The notes under the pieces are model-generated. The model was not told the origin of the DNA, made no database searches, and was given only the letters and a program-made list of their open reading frames with translations. Shown here in pieces: positions 8,726 to 17,101 of a stretch of 33,954 bases of DNA (its first letter is position 1; every line of letters starts with the position of its first letter). Both the position numbers and the translations under genes were made by a program. Source of the stretch: Lachnospiraceae bacterium (GTDB lineage Bacteria > Bacillota > Clostridia > Lachnospirales > Lachnospiraceae). The stretch covers positions 1-33,954 of the forward strand of contig JAILGS010000073.1 of NCBI GenBank assembly GCA_024696615.1. Reading direction: 5' to 3'.

Positions 8726-9034
8726 ATGGAAGAAAAGAAAGTACAGGAAGGAAAAGTACAAGAAGAAAAAGAAAAGCGAAAGCAGGCCATTGCTCTTGCC
8801 TATCATCCGGGGGAAGAAGCGCCTAAGATTGTTGCCACAGGTACGGGAGCCTTGGCGGATAAGATTATTGAAAAAGCCAAGGAGTCGGATGTTCCCCTGT
8901 ATCAGGACGATAAGCTGGCGGATACCCTGTCCCGATTAGAAATCGGGGATATGATTCCACCAGAATTATATAAAGTCGTGGCTGAAATTTTGGTCTTTGT
9001 GGATTCCATGGACAAGTTAAAGTCCAAATTATAG
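8726..9034 (+). CDS. Orphan FlhB-like C-terminal domain protein (YlqH-type)
   Basis: The start is set at ATG 8726, because AAGGAGG lies eight bases upstream, giving 102 residues; an in-frame ATG at 8660 overlaps the previous gene and lacks a site. The first 25 residues are highly charged (Glu, Lys, Gln). The rest matches the cytoplasmic FlhB/YscU-type export-switch domain: AIALAYHPGEEAPKIVATG, ALADKIIEKAKESDVPLYQD, LADTLSRLEIGDMIPPELYK. The membrane part is missing and the NPTH autocleavage motif of true FlhB is absent. It presumably partners the FliK-like protein upstream, reproducing the FliK-FlhB pair outside a flagellar cluster. The function of these stand-alone pairs is not established to my knowledge. 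Confidence 0.85.
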   Translation: MEEKKVQEGKVQEEKEKRKQAIALAYHPGEEAPKIVATGTGALADKIIEKAKESDVPLYQDDKLADTLSRLEIGDMIPPELYKVVAEILVFVDSMDKLKSKL

Positions 9035-9051
9035 AAACAGGGGGATGGAAC

Positions 9052-9390
9052 TTGAACAAACGCAGTGTGGGAAGCGAGAAGGAAGCCCTGGCTTGGGACT
9101 ATTTGGAAACTAAGGGATACCACATGTTGGAGAAAAATTTTCGATGTCGTATTGGAGAAATCGATTTAATTGGCATGGATGGTTCCTATCTATGCTTTAT
9201 TGAAGTAAAATATCGTAAAAACACTTCCATGGGAACTCCATGGGATGCGGTTACGGGAAAGAAACAAAGTATCATTCGCCGGGTAAGTGAATGGTATTGT
9301 ATGAGTCATCATTTGGAACAAGTTCCTATACGCTTTGATGTGGTGGGAATCTTGGGGGATGAAATTACCTTGTTAAAACAAGCATTTTAA
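9052..9390 (+). CDS. YraN family protein (UPF0102), predicted nuclease-fold
   Basis: This 112-residue protein starts at TTG 9052 with a CAGGGGG site just upstream. It shows the UPF0102 landmarks in order: GSEKEALAWDYLETKGY, NFRCRIGEIDLIGMDG, LCFIEVKYRKN, and KKQSIIRRVSEWY. The GEIDLI and EVKYR motifs form the endonuclease-like active-site pattern of the restriction endonuclease fold (Asp, Glu-x-Lys). The family often lies downstream of rnhB, as here, which hints at DNA or RNA processing, but no substrate is firmly established. Confidence 0.93.
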   Translation: MNKRSVGSEKEALAWDYLETKGYHMLEKNFRCRIGEIDLIGMDGSYLCFIEVKYRKNTSMGTPWDAVTGKKQSIIRRVSEWYCMSHHLEQVPIRFDVVGILGDEITLLKQAF

Positions 9391-9467
9391 CTCAGTCGGA
9401 GAAATCCCAATCATAGAAGTATATCTGAAGTAGTAAGAAATGATAAAACCAGAAGGATGTTTAACCC

Positions 9468-10337
9468 ATGAATCAGTGTAGTACCATAGCATTAACAAAA
9501 ATTCCAGGAATAAAGACTACCACCCTCCATGAAAAGGGGGAGGTTTGCTATCTTACCTATGATCGTCTGGATGGGATGGAGGGACTTTGTAATGCATTTT
9601 CCACCAGGCTCGGGGGAGTTAGTAAGTACCCCTTTGGCCCCATGAATTTATCCTTTACCATCGGGGATGATCCCTCCTGCGTGCAGGAGAATTTTCGGCG
9701 CATGGGGGAGGCTATGGGAGTTCTTCCTGAGCAAATGGTATATTCCCATCAGACCCACACCAATCATGTGATGGTGGTGGGAAAGGAACATCTTGGCATG
9801 GGTATTTTAAAGGAGCGTTCCTTTCACGATGTGGACGGGATCATCACCAATGTGCCGGGAGTATGTTTAGTGACCTCCTATGCGGACTGTGTGCCTTTAT
9901 ATGTGGTGGATCCAAAGAAAAGAGTCATCGGCCTGTCCCATTCGGGGTGGAAGGGTACCGTGGGCGATATTGGCGGCAATACGGTACGAATGATGGAAAG
10001 CACCTATGGTTGTGATCCGAAAGACCTTGTGGCAGCCATTGGTCCATCCATTGGTGTGGAATGTTATGAAGTCAGTGAGGATGTGGCAGAGAAGTTTAGA
10101 CCCCATTATTCGAAGGAAGAGCAGGAGAAGATCATCCTTCCGGGAGGAACCCCTGGAAAATATCAATTAAATCTTCAACAGGCCTGTGTGTATAATTTTC
10201 TTCATGCGGGAATGGAGCTTCATAAGATTATCCTTCCGGATTTATGCACCGCATGTAATAGTACGGTGTTACATTCCCATCGAAAGAGTGGGGGAAGAAG
10301 GGGCGGAATGTGCGCTTTCTTCATGTTACAGGAATAA
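9468..10337 (+). CDS. pgeF: Peptidoglycan editing factor PgeF / YfiH-family multicopper-like enzyme
   Basis: This 289-residue protein has the full YfiH (DUF152) pattern. VYSHQTHTNHV holds the first His, VDGIITNVPGV is conserved, TSYADCVPLYV holds the Cys ligand, GLSHSGWKGTV holds the second His, and IGPSIGVECYEV is followed by CTACNSTVLHSHRKSGGRRGGMCAFFML. Family members bind zinc at this His-Cys-His site; in E. coli PgeF removes L-Ser-containing muropeptide precursors, while other members act on purine nucleosides. The ribosome binding site AAGGA lies ten bases before the ATG. The gene ends at a terminator shared with the convergent downstream gene. Confidence 0.93.
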   Translation: MNQCSTIALTKIPGIKTTTLHEKGEVCYLTYDRLDGMEGLCNAFSTRLGGVSKYPFGPMNLSFTIGDDPSCVQENFRRMGEAMGVLPEQMVYSHQTHTNHVMVVGKEHLGMGILKERSFHDVDGIITNVPGVCLVTSYADCVPLYVVDPKKRVIGLSHSGWKGTVGDIGGNTVRMMESTYGCDPKDLVAAIGPSIGVECYEVSEDVAEKFRPHYSKEEQEKIILPGGTPGKYQLNLQQACVYNFLHAGMELHKIILPDLCTACNSTVLHSHRKSGGRRGGMCAFFMLQE

Positions 10338-10366
10338 AAAAAAAGCGCCCCCAGGCGCTTTTTTAA
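10338..10366. terminator. Bidirectional terminator between convergent genes
   Basis: AAAAGCGCC (10341-10349) pairs perfectly with GGCGCTTTT (10354-10362) around a CCCA loop, with A residues before and T residues after it. The symmetry lets it end transcripts from pgeF on the + strand and from the exported-protein gene on the - strand. Confidence 0.92.
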
Positions 10367-10367
10367 G

Positions 10368-11150
10368 TTACTTTTTCGCTTTCTTTTGTGCATGAATTAG
10401 TGTAAAGAGAATTCCACCAAGGATGAGGATGGTAAGGCCAAATCCAATGACGGTTTCATATAATTCCATAAAAAGAGAGGATTCCGTAATGCTTGCCTCC
10501 ACTGGTTCATAAACTGCAGAATTAGCGATGTCATAAAGCAGTCCTTCTAAGGTGGCATCGATTTCCTTGCCGTTACTCTGCAGGACATAGTAATAATTGT
10601 AACCATTCACCACGGTATAGAGACGAAGCACATAGACACTGGTATTATTTAGCGTGGAATGGGTGGAAGTAACAAGAAATGTCTGCTCATTCTTCCGGTC
10701 TAACACGATGCAATCACAATCAATGCCAGCTTCTTCATATTCCTTGCGCATTCGTTCCACATAAGGAGCAAAGTCCGTTTCCTCTAATTGGGTAAAATCC
10801 TTGACCTCTTCGGAGGAATGGATCTTACTTCCCTGTACGAGAATCTCATATTGTAAATCCTCCGGGAAGATGTCCACATACACGTCGTTAGCAATATAGT
10901 AATTTAACATATCATTGGCGTTTGCAGAGTCGTCTAGTTCCTTTAATACTGCAAATGCTTCATTACCCGCGGAAACATTTCTGGTTAAATAATATAACGA
11001 AGAAGGAACCTGAATGGTTACATCTAAGTCGGAGACGGCTACGGTATTACAAGGAACGGTGTCGGTAGCCATTACCGTATGTGGTCCCCATGGGATGATG
11101 AGGGTTGTTAATAGAACTCCCAATAGGGAGGTGGCAATTATTTTTTTCAT
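10368..11150 (-). CDS. Exported, C-terminally membrane-anchored protein of unknown function
   Basis: I do not recognise the family of this 260-residue protein. It begins with a classical signal peptide (MKKIIATSLLGVLLTTLII) and a likely cleavage after VMA at residues 26-28. The middle is an extracellular domain with alternating hydrophobic strands, an acidic helix (YVERMRKEYEEAG) and a C-x-C pair in IDCDCIV. A single membrane segment (about 234-252) and a basic tail, KKAKK, close the protein, so it should be anchored with the bulk outside the cell. AAAGGAG lies seven bases before the ATG. It is oriented against its neighbours and shares a terminator with pgeF. The upstream 142 bases also hold the der promoter, so the two are divergently transcribed. 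Confidence 0.85.
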   Translation of the reverse strand: MKKIIATSLLGVLLTTLIIPWGPHTVMATDTVPCNTVAVSDLDVTIQVPSSLYYLTRNVSAGNEAFAVLKELDDSANANDMLNYYIANDVYVDIFPEDLQYEILVQGSKIHSSEEVKDFTQLEETDFAPYVERMRKEYEEAGIDCDCIVLDRKNEQTFLVTSTHSTLNNTSVYVLRLYTVVNGYNYYYVLQSNGKEIDATLEGLLYDIANSAVYEPVEASITESSLFMELYETVIGFGLTILILGGILFTLIHAQKKAKK

Positions 11151-11204
11151 GATGAAACTCCTTTAAAAAAGCAATTCATAATGGATACCATTGTACAAAA
11201 GATA

Positions 11205-11233
11205 TTGCCAAAAAGCAAATGTTGGGATAAGAT
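11205..11233 (+). promoter_or_regulatory. Predicted sigma-A promoter for the der-plsY-gpsA operon
   Basis: TTGCCA (11205-11210) and TAAGAT (11228-11233) are separated by exactly 17 bases in the divergent intergenic region. A small inverted repeat, GGCAT-GATT-ATGCC (11260-11273), lies in the predicted untranslated leader. Confidence 0.6.
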
Positions 11234-11292
11234 ATAAATTGTATTTTTATGTAAAACTAGGCATGATTATGCCATGATTGGAGTGAAGGAAT

Positions 11293-12621
11293 ATGGGAAA
11301 GCCCGTGGTTGCCATTGTAGGCCGCCCAAATGTTGGAAAATCCACGCTTTTTAACACACTCGCAGGTGATAAGATTTCGATTGTTAAGGATACCCCAGGT
11401 GTAACCAGGGATCGTATCTATGCTGATGTGGAATGGTTGAATTATAATTTTACGATGATCGATACCGGTGGTATTGAACCGGACAGTAAGGATATTATTC
11501 TGTCACAGATGCGGGAACAGGCACAGATTGCCATTGATACAGCGGATGTGATCGTATTTGTTGTGGATGTGCGTCAGGGTCTTGTGGATGCGGATGGTAA
11601 GGTTGCGGATATGCTTCGCAGATCCAAGAAACCTGTTGTTTTAGCAGTGAATAAGGTAGATAATTTTGACAAATTCATGTCGGATATCTATGAATTCTAT
11701 AATTTAGGAATTGGGGATCCACTTCCTGTTTCTGCTGCTTCCAGACTGGGCCTTGGAGATCTTTTAGATGCTATTGTAGAGAATTTTAATCCGGATCAAT
11801 TAGACCAGGCTGAGGATGAGCGACCACGTGTTGCCATTGTTGGTAAGCCTAATGTGGGGAAGTCCTCCATTATCAATCGTCTTACGGGAGAAAATCGTGT
11901 GATCGTATCGGATATTGCCGGTACCACAAGGGATGCCATCGATACGGATGTTACCTTTAACGGAAAGGAATATGTCTTTATTGATACGGCCGGTCTCCGA
12001 AGAAAGAGTAAAATTAAGGAAGAATTAGAGCGGTATAGTATTATTCGTACCGTTACTGCAGTAGAACGTGCAGACATTGTTCTTATTGTGATTGATGCAA
12101 CGGAAGGTGTAACAGAGCAGGATGCCAAGATCGCAGGAATTGCTCATGAACGTGGTAAGGGTTGTATTATTGTGGTTAATAAGTGGGATGCTATTGAGAA
12201 GAATGATAAGACCATTTATGAACATACGGAAAAGATTAAGGAAACCCTTTCTTTTATGCCTTATGCAGAGATTATGTTTGTCAGTGCCGTTACAGGACAG
12301 CGTCTGAATAAGATGTTTGAACTGATTGATGTGGTCATTGAATCCCAGAATATGAGAGTTCAGACCGGTGTACTGAATGAAATTCTTACAGAGGCCGTTG
12401 CCATGCAGCAGCCACCTACGGATAAGGGTAAGCGCTTAAAGTTATACTATATTACCCAGGTATCGGTAAAGCCACCGACCTTTGTAATCTTTGTGAATGA
12501 CAAGGAATTAATGCATTTTTCATATACTCGATATATTGAGAATAAGATTCGTGATACCTTCGGTTTCCGAGGCACCGCGCTTCACTTTATAATTCGTGAG
12601 AGAAAGGAAAAAGAACAGTAA
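11293..12621 (+). CDS. der: Ribosome biogenesis GTPase Der (EngA)
   Basis: This 442-residue protein has two tandem GTPase domains, the hallmark of Der. Domain 1 has GRPNVGKST (10-18), [12 protein letters not shown] (57-60) and NKVD (120-123). Domain 2 has GKPNVGKSS (184-192), [15 protein letters not shown] (231-234) and NKWD (296-299). The C-terminal part is the KH-like domain, ending in [16 protein letters not shown]. Der is essential for 50S subunit assembly. Its stop codon overlaps the plsY start by one base, so plsY translation is coupled to it. Confidence 0.98.
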   Translation: MGKPVVAIVGRPNVGKSTLFNTLAGDKISIVKDTPGVTRDRIYADVEWLNYNFTMIDTGGIEPDSKDIILSQMREQAQIAIDTADVIVFVVDVRQGLVDADGKVADMLRRSKKPVVLAVNKVDNFDKFMSDIYEFYNLGIGDPLPVSAASRLGLGDLLDAIVENFNPDQLDQAEDERPRVAIVGKPNVGKSSIINRLTGENRVIVSDIAGTTRDAIDTDVTFNGKEYVFIDTAGLRRKSKIKEELERYSIIRTVTAVERADIVLIVIDATEGVTEQDAKIAGIAHERGKGCIIVVNKWDAIEKNDKTIYEHTEKIKETLSFMPYAEIMFVSAVTGQRLNKMFELIDVVIESQNMRVQTGVLNEILTEAVAMQQPPTDKGKRLKLYYITQVSVKPPTFVIFVNDKELMHFSYTRYIENKIRDTFGFRGTALHFIIRERKEKEQ

Positions 12622-13295
12622 TGTTACGCGTTTTGTGTTTAGTAGTTGGTTATCTCTTTGGTCTGTTTCAGACCGCATTTATCTATGGTAAGCTCCATGG
12701 AATTGACATCAGAGAGTATGGATCCGGTAATTCCGGTACCACCAATATGATGCGAACCTTAGGTAAGAAAGCAGGTTATATCACCTATGCAGGCGACGCA
12801 ATCAAAGTAATTGTCTGTGTTGCATTAGTTTCCTTCGTACTTGGAAAGAATCATCATGATATGGAGATTTTATATGTGTTCTATGCTGGACTTGGTGTAA
12901 TTCTAGGTCATAATTTCCCATGTTATATGAATTTTAAGGGCGGTAAGGGAATTGCAGCCACCAGTGGTATTGTTCTTTCCTTTTTATTTATTCCATGGTT
13001 ATGGCCTTGGAGTTTTTGGATTTTTGTATTGAATTTTGGTCTCTTTTTTGGAACCTTATTTATCTTTAAATATGTGTCCTTAGCTTCCTTAACCTTTGCG
13101 GCAGCTTGGTTTATTCAGGTTGTTGTATTTGGTCAGATGGGTCTTTTTGAAATGAATCAGGCACATTTGTACGAAGCCTATGGAATTACATTGATCATTT
13201 CCGCCTTGGCTTTCATCCGTCATCGCGAGAATATTAAGCGACTTCTGAATGGTACGGAACGAAAGATTGGACAGAAGAAGAAGGAGGAGCAGTAG
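12621..13295 (+). CDS. plsY: Acyl-phosphate:glycerol-3-phosphate acyltransferase PlsY
   Basis: This 224-residue polytopic membrane protein has the three PlsY loops: GSGNSGTTNMMRTLGKKAG near the N-terminus, GHNFPCYMNFKGGKGIAATSG in the middle, and a C-terminal IRHRENIKRLLNGTE stretch. It transfers the acyl group from acyl-phosphate to glycerol-3-phosphate, the first acylation in phospholipid synthesis. The next gene, gpsA, makes its glycerol-3-phosphate substrate and starts one base after the plsY stop, so the two steps are encoded together. Confidence 0.97.
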   Translation: MLRVLCLVVGYLFGLFQTAFIYGKLHGIDIREYGSGNSGTTNMMRTLGKKAGYITYAGDAIKVIVCVALVSFVLGKNHHDMEILYVFYAGLGVILGHNFPCYMNFKGGKGIAATSGIVLSFLFIPWLWPWSFWIFVLNFGLFFGTLFIFKYVSLASLTFAAAWFIQVVVFGQMGLFEMNQAHLYEAYGITLIISALAFIRHRENIKRLLNGTERKIGQKKKEEQ

Positions 13296-13296
13296 A

Positions 13297-14307
13297 ATGG
13301 CTCGTGTTGGTGTGATCGGAGCAGGTGCCTGGGGCACGGCTTTGGCATTGTTATGTTGTAAGAATGGTCATGAAGTGACCATGTGGTCCGCACTTCCTGC
13401 GGAGATTGAAACCTTAAAGGCGGATGGACAGAATAAGCGTTGCCTGGAGGGAGTTCCTTTTCCTAAGGAATTACACTTAACCGCGGAGGATGAAGATGTA
13501 TGTACCAATCAGGATGTGCTGATTTTTGCAGTGGCTTCTCCTTATATTCGGAGTACTGCAAAGCGTCTTTCTTCCCTGATTGCCAAGGATCAGAAGATTG
13601 TGAGTGTGGCTAAGGGAATTGAGGATGATACCTTAATGATCCTTACGGATGTCATTGAAAGTGAAATTCCACAGGCGGATGTGGCGGTTCTTTCCGGACC
13701 AAGCCATGCAGAAGAAGTGGGCCGTGGAATTCCTACCACCTGTGTGGTGGGTGCAAAGAGCCGTAAGAGTGCGGAATACCTGCAGAATATCTTTACTTCT
13801 CCTGTATTTCGTGTATATACCAGTCCGGATTTACTGGGCATGGAGCTTGGTGGCGCATTAAAGAATGTGATCGCTCTAGGCGCTGGTATGGCGGATGGTC
13901 TTGGATATGGAGATAATACCAAGGCTGCTTTAATTACTCGTGGTATTGCTGAGATTACAAGACTTGGTGTTGCCATGGGCGGTAAGAAGGAAACCTTTAC
14001 CGGTCTTACCGGTATGGGAGATTTAATTGTAACTTGTGCTTCCATGCATAGTAGAAATCGTCGTGCCGGTATTTTGATCGGTCAGGGAAAGACTTCGGAT
14101 GAGGCAATGAAGGAAGTAAATCAGGTGGTGGAAGGTGTATATGCAGCCAAGGCTGCCAAGAAGCTTTCCGACCAGTATGGGATCGATCTTCCAATCTGTA
14201 ATATGGTATATCGAATCCTGATGGAGAATTTCCCGGCTAAGGATGCGGTATTAGAACTGATGATGCGGGATTCCAAACCGGAACATCAGGATCTTTGGGA
14301 AGAATAA
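13297..14307 (+). CDS. gpsA: NAD(P)-dependent glycerol-3-phosphate dehydrogenase
   Basis: The start is ATG 13297; the frame runs upstream through the end of plsY, but AAGGAGG about nine bases before 13297 and the MARVGVIGAGAWGTALA N-terminus settle the choice. The protein has 336 residues. The Rossmann motif GAGAWG is at residues 8-13. SGPSHAEEV, ELGGALKNVIALGAGMADGLGYGDNTKAAL (with the catalytic Lys of LKN) and GLTGMGDLIVTC follow in the usual order. It reduces dihydroxyacetone phosphate to sn-glycerol-3-phosphate in the cytoplasm, feeding PlsY. In many sporulating Clostridia spoIVA follows gpsA; here a PilZ gene does. Confidence 0.97.
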   Translation: MARVGVIGAGAWGTALALLCCKNGHEVTMWSALPAEIETLKADGQNKRCLEGVPFPKELHLTAEDEDVCTNQDVLIFAVASPYIRSTAKRLSSLIAKDQKIVSVAKGIEDDTLMILTDVIESEIPQADVAVLSGPSHAEEVGRGIPTTCVVGAKSRKSAEYLQNIFTSPVFRVYTSPDLLGMELGGALKNVIALGAGMADGLGYGDNTKAALITRGIAEITRLGVAMGGKKETFTGLTGMGDLIVTCASMHSRNRRAGILIGQGKTSDEAMKEVNQVVEGVYAAKAAKKLSDQYGIDLPICNMVYRILMENFPAKDAVLELMMRDSKPEHQDLWEE

Positions 14308-14328
14308 TTCCTAAAGGGGGGAGTTTCA

Positions 14329-15030
14329 TTGAAGCTGAATGAATTAGAGGTTGGTAGTAATGTGGATATTACAGCCTCCAGCGAAGGACAAAAGTTAATA
14401 TTTCATACGACAATTGCTGTAGTGGATGAGGAGATCGTCTTAGTGGAAGCAATTTTAGAAGATGAGAAAACCGTTGGCTTTAAAGGCGTAAACTCTTCTG
14501 TAGTGGCGATTTTTGAAGGGGAGACACCGGTGCTTTTTACGGATGTGGAAATCAAATTGGTAAAATACAAGGGCGGTGTGTACCATCAATTAATCTGCGC
14601 GAAAGAGGGCGGTAAATACAATCGCCGTCGGGATTTTCGTTGCTTTCTTGGTGTCCCTGGAAAATACAATTCCAGTGAAGAATCCTTTGATGTAACGGTG
14701 AAGGATATTGCGGCTCATGGAGTGGCCTTTGTATGTGCCAATGACTCCTTAGAAATCGGTCGTCCCGCAGCAGTTTCCTTTGAATATAATGAACTACCCA
14801 TCGTACTTCGCGGTACTTTAGTTCGTAAAATGGAAGTGGAGAATGGGAAAGTGGTTTATGCCATTGAATTTAAGGCAGCCAATCATAAACTCGAAAAAAT
14901 TGTTAATGAAAAACAACGTGCTGATTTAGCCAAGAAGAATGCCTCGAATAAAAAGCATGGCGAAGGCGGAGGCATTAAGCGCGGTAAGGAAGAAGAAAGC
15001 TTAAAGCAACTTTCAGAAGGATTTAAATAA
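14329..15030 (+). CDS. PilZ-domain protein, putative cyclic-di-GMP receptor
   Basis: This 233-residue protein starts at TTG 14329 with an AGGGGGGAG site. Residues 1-90 resemble the N-terminal YcgR-like beta domain often paired with PilZ. The PilZ domain begins with R100-R-D-F-R104, the RxxxR motif that grips cyclic-di-GMP. The second motif, (D/N)xSxxG, is present as D126-I-A-A-H-G131, with Ala in place of Ser, so binding could be weakened. The C-terminal 40 residues are charged, with Lys, Glu and Gly, and look disordered. No diguanylate cyclase or motility gene lies nearby, so its target is unknown. It is 21 bases after gpsA and probably co-transcribed with it. Confidence 0.82.
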   Translation: MKLNELEVGSNVDITASSEGQKLIFHTTIAVVDEEIVLVEAILEDEKTVGFKGVNSSVVAIFEGETPVLFTDVEIKLVKYKGGVYHQLICAKEGGKYNRRRDFRCFLGVPGKYNSSEESFDVTVKDIAAHGVAFVCANDSLEIGRPAAVSFEYNELPIVLRGTLVRKMEVENGKVVYAIEFKAANHKLEKIVNEKQRADLAKKNASNKKHGEGGGIKRGKEEESLKQLSEGFK

Positions 15031-15085
15031 TGCATTTGGACGGGGGAATATCCCCTTCAAATAATAAATTTCTTAGGAGGATAAG

Positions 15086-16459
15086 ATGTTAGAAAAGCTT
15101 TTTAAACTCAAAGAAAACAAGACTGATGTGAAGACAGAGGTGATTGCCGGTCTGACTACCTTTATGACCATGGCCTATATCCTTGCAGTGAATCCATCAA
15201 TCCTGTCAGCAGCGGGAATGGACTCCGGTGCTGTGCTAGCAGCAACGGCCCTGGCATCCTTTTTTGGATGTTTATGTATGGCCCTTCTTGCTAATTATCC
15301 ATTTGCTCTGGCTCCTGGTATGGGACTGAATGCTTATTTTGCATTCTCCGTATGTATCGGCATGGGCGTGGATTGGCGAATTGCATTGGCGGCAGTATTT
15401 GTGGAAGGTATTATCTTCATTATTCTGTCCTTAACCAATGTACGTGAAGCAATCTTTAATGCAATTCCACTGACCTTAAAATATGCAGTCAGCGGTGGTA
15501 TCGGACTTTTTATTGCATTTATCGGTTGTAAGGGTGCCAATTTAGTGGTTTCTGATGCTTCTACCTTTGTTACTTATCAGCATTTTACCGAGAATGTGAA
15601 TAGTATTGGTGTGGGTGCAGTACTTGCTCTTATTGGCATCATCCTCACAGCAGTCTTTTTGGTAAAGAAAGTGAAGGGGGCAATTCTTTTCGGTATTCTT
15701 TCCACGTATGTACTTGGAATTTTATGCCAGCTGATTGGTATTTATGTTCCAAATCCTGAAGTTGGTATGTATAGTTTATATCCAGCCTTTGATCAGTGGT
15801 TCGTTCTTGGAAATCTTTCCCAGACCGCAGGTCAGGTATTCTTGGCGGATTTTTCTTCCATTATGCCACTGGATTTTATCATGGTAATCTTTGCCTTCCT
15901 GTTTGTGGATATTTTTGATACCTTAGGAACCTTGATGGGCGTTGCCTCCAAGGCCAATATGCTGGATGAGGAAGGAAAGCTTCCTAGAATCCGTGGAGCA
16001 CTTCTTGCAGATGCTTTAGCAACTTCCGTAGGTGCAGTGCTTGGTACATCCACCACCACCACCTTCGTAGAAAGTTCTGCAGGTGTATCCGAGGGCGGTA
16101 GAACCGGTCTTTCATCCGCTGTAACCGGTTTCTTATTCTTTTTATCCGGAATCTTTTTAGCTCCACTGTTTATGGCAATTCCATCCTTTGCTACCGCACC
16201 GGCGTTAGTCGTGGTTGGATGCATGATGATGAGCAATGTATTAAAGATTAACTTTAACGATTTTTCCGAGGCTATTCCAGCCTTCTTAACCATCGCATGT
16301 ATGCCATTTATGTATAGCATCTCCGAAGGTATTGCAGTGGGCTTTATCTCCTACGTAGCAATCAATGTATGTACTGGTAAGGCTAAGGAAAAGAAGATTA
16401 GTCCTTTAATGTATGTGCTTGCAATTCTTTTTGTCTGCAAGTATATTTTCTTAAAGTAA
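15086..16459 (+). CDS. NCS2 family purine (adenine/guanine/hypoxanthine) permease, AzgA/PbuG-type
   Basis: This 457-residue polytopic membrane protein has the AzgA-like landmarks: TEVIAGLTTFMTMAYILAVNP at the N-terminus, LAPGMGLNAYFAF, LKYAVSGGIGLFIAFIG, FLFVDIFDTLGTLMGVASKANMLDEEG and the substrate-site stretch GTSTTTTFVESSAGVSEGGRTGLSS. Such proteins import purine bases with protons. AGGAGG precedes the ATG. The 55 bases before it hold only a small GGGGA-TCCCC hairpin, too short for a purine riboswitch. Its exact base preference cannot be read from sequence. A strong terminator follows. Confidence 0.94.
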   Translation: MLEKLFKLKENKTDVKTEVIAGLTTFMTMAYILAVNPSILSAAGMDSGAVLAATALASFFGCLCMALLANYPFALAPGMGLNAYFAFSVCIGMGVDWRIALAAVFVEGIIFIILSLTNVREAIFNAIPLTLKYAVSGGIGLFIAFIGCKGANLVVSDASTFVTYQHFTENVNSIGVGAVLALIGIILTAVFLVKKVKGAILFGILSTYVLGILCQLIGIYVPNPEVGMYSLYPAFDQWFVLGNLSQTAGQVFLADFSSIMPLDFIMVIFAFLFVDIFDTLGTLMGVASKANMLDEEGKLPRIRGALLADALATSVGAVLGTSTTTTFVESSAGVSEGGRTGLSSAVTGFLFFLSGIFLAPLFMAIPSFATAPALVVVGCMMMSNVLKINFNDFSEAIPAFLTIACMPFMYSISEGIAVGFISYVAINVCTGKAKEKKISPLMYVLAILFVCKYIFLK

Positions 16460-16499
16460 GATCATCTTCAAGGAATGAAAATTTACGAGAATTAAAAGA

Positions 16500-16530
16500 G
16501 GGTGTATGGTTTTTCCATACACCCTTTTTT
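16500..16530 (+). terminator. Intrinsic terminator after the purine permease
   Basis: A perfect 10-bp stem (16500-16509 with 16515-16524, TTTTT loop) is followed by six T residues. It closes the der-to-permease transcription unit and lies before the convergent 3' end of rlmH. Confidence 0.95.
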
Positions 16531-16574
16531 GATGGTTATGATTACAAGAATTCTACTATGCCTTCATGCAAATG

Positions 16575-17054
16575 TTATTTATGATATGGTTCGTTGTTGC
16601 TAATCCGATATGCCCGATAGATTTGTTCTAATAATACCACGCGCATCAGCTGATGGGGGAAGGTCATGGGGGAAAAACTTAAGAGAGCATCGGCCCTTTG
16701 ATTTACTTTGGGACTCGTTCCTAAGGAACCACCAATAATAAAGGTTAAATCTCCGCCGCTTGTCATGGAATGTTCTTCGATATAACGGGAGAATTTCACG
16801 GAGTCCATCATGGTACCATGAATGGCAAGAACGGTGACAAAGGATCGCTCCCGCACCTTACTTAGAATTCGTTCCCCTTCTTTTTCTAAAATCTGGGAAA
16901 CTACCACATCACTGGCATTCTCCGGAGTCTTTTCATCCGCCACTTCGATGATTTCGAACTTGGTGTATTTGGAAAGGCGCTTTTCATATTCTTTGATGGC
17001 ATCCCGATAGAACGCTTCTTTGATTTTTCCTACACAGATGAAAGTGATTTTCAT
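16575..17054 (-). CDS. rlmH: 23S rRNA pseudouridine1915 N3-methyltransferase RlmH
   Basis: This 159-residue protein has the full length of RlmH. The N-terminus MKITFICVGKIKEAFYRDAIKEY and the SPOUT-knot signatures FIIGGSLGTS and SPMTFPHQLMRVVLLEQIYRAYRI..EPYHK are all present, so the S-adenosylmethionine pocket and C-terminal tail are intact. It methylates pseudouridine 1915 in helix 69 of 23S rRNA on assembled 70S ribosomes. It is transcribed away from the zinc-ribbon gene, and the 132 bases between them carry a palindrome and an extended -10 element. Confidence 0.98.
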   Translation of the reverse strand: MKITFICVGKIKEAFYRDAIKEYEKRLSKYTKFEIIEVADEKTPENASDVVVSQILEKEGERILSKVRERSFVTVLAIHGTMMDSVKFSRYIEEHSMTSGGDLTFIIGGSLGTSPKVNQRADALLSFSPMTFPHQLMRVVLLEQIYRAYRISNNEPYHK

Positions 17055-17082
17055 AAAGTCTTCTTTCCTTTTTACTAAAATT

Positions 17083-17091
17083 TGGTATAAT
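17083..17091 (+). promoter_or_regulatory. Extended -10 promoter for the zinc-ribbon gene
   Basis: TGGTATAAT at 17083-17091 is a perfect TATAAT with the TGn extension. No recognisable -35 box lies 17 bases upstream, as is common for extended -10 promoters. The same nine bases occur upstream of the Asp23 gene at 17921-17929. Confidence 0.65.
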
Positions 17092-17101
17092 ATACAGGGT
17101 T

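Noticed and set aside
10341-10364. Short inverted repeat as part of a mobile element end
   Set aside because: It has the stem, loop and A/T flanks of a bidirectional terminator between convergent genes, and no transposase is near.
13590-14045. Antisense open frame of 151 codons under gpsA
   Set aside because: It is fully covered by gpsA motifs on the + strand, and its translation is Pro- and Ser-rich with no recognisable domain.
15031-15085. Purine riboswitch before the NCS2 permease
   Set aside because: The gap is only 55 bases and holds just a 5-bp GGGGA-TCCCC hairpin, too short for the three-helix aptamer.
15832-16320. Antisense open frame of 162 codons under the purine permease
   Set aside because: It lies wholly inside a strongly conserved membrane protein gene, has low-complexity Lys/Ala/Thr composition, and is a shadow of the sense codon pattern.
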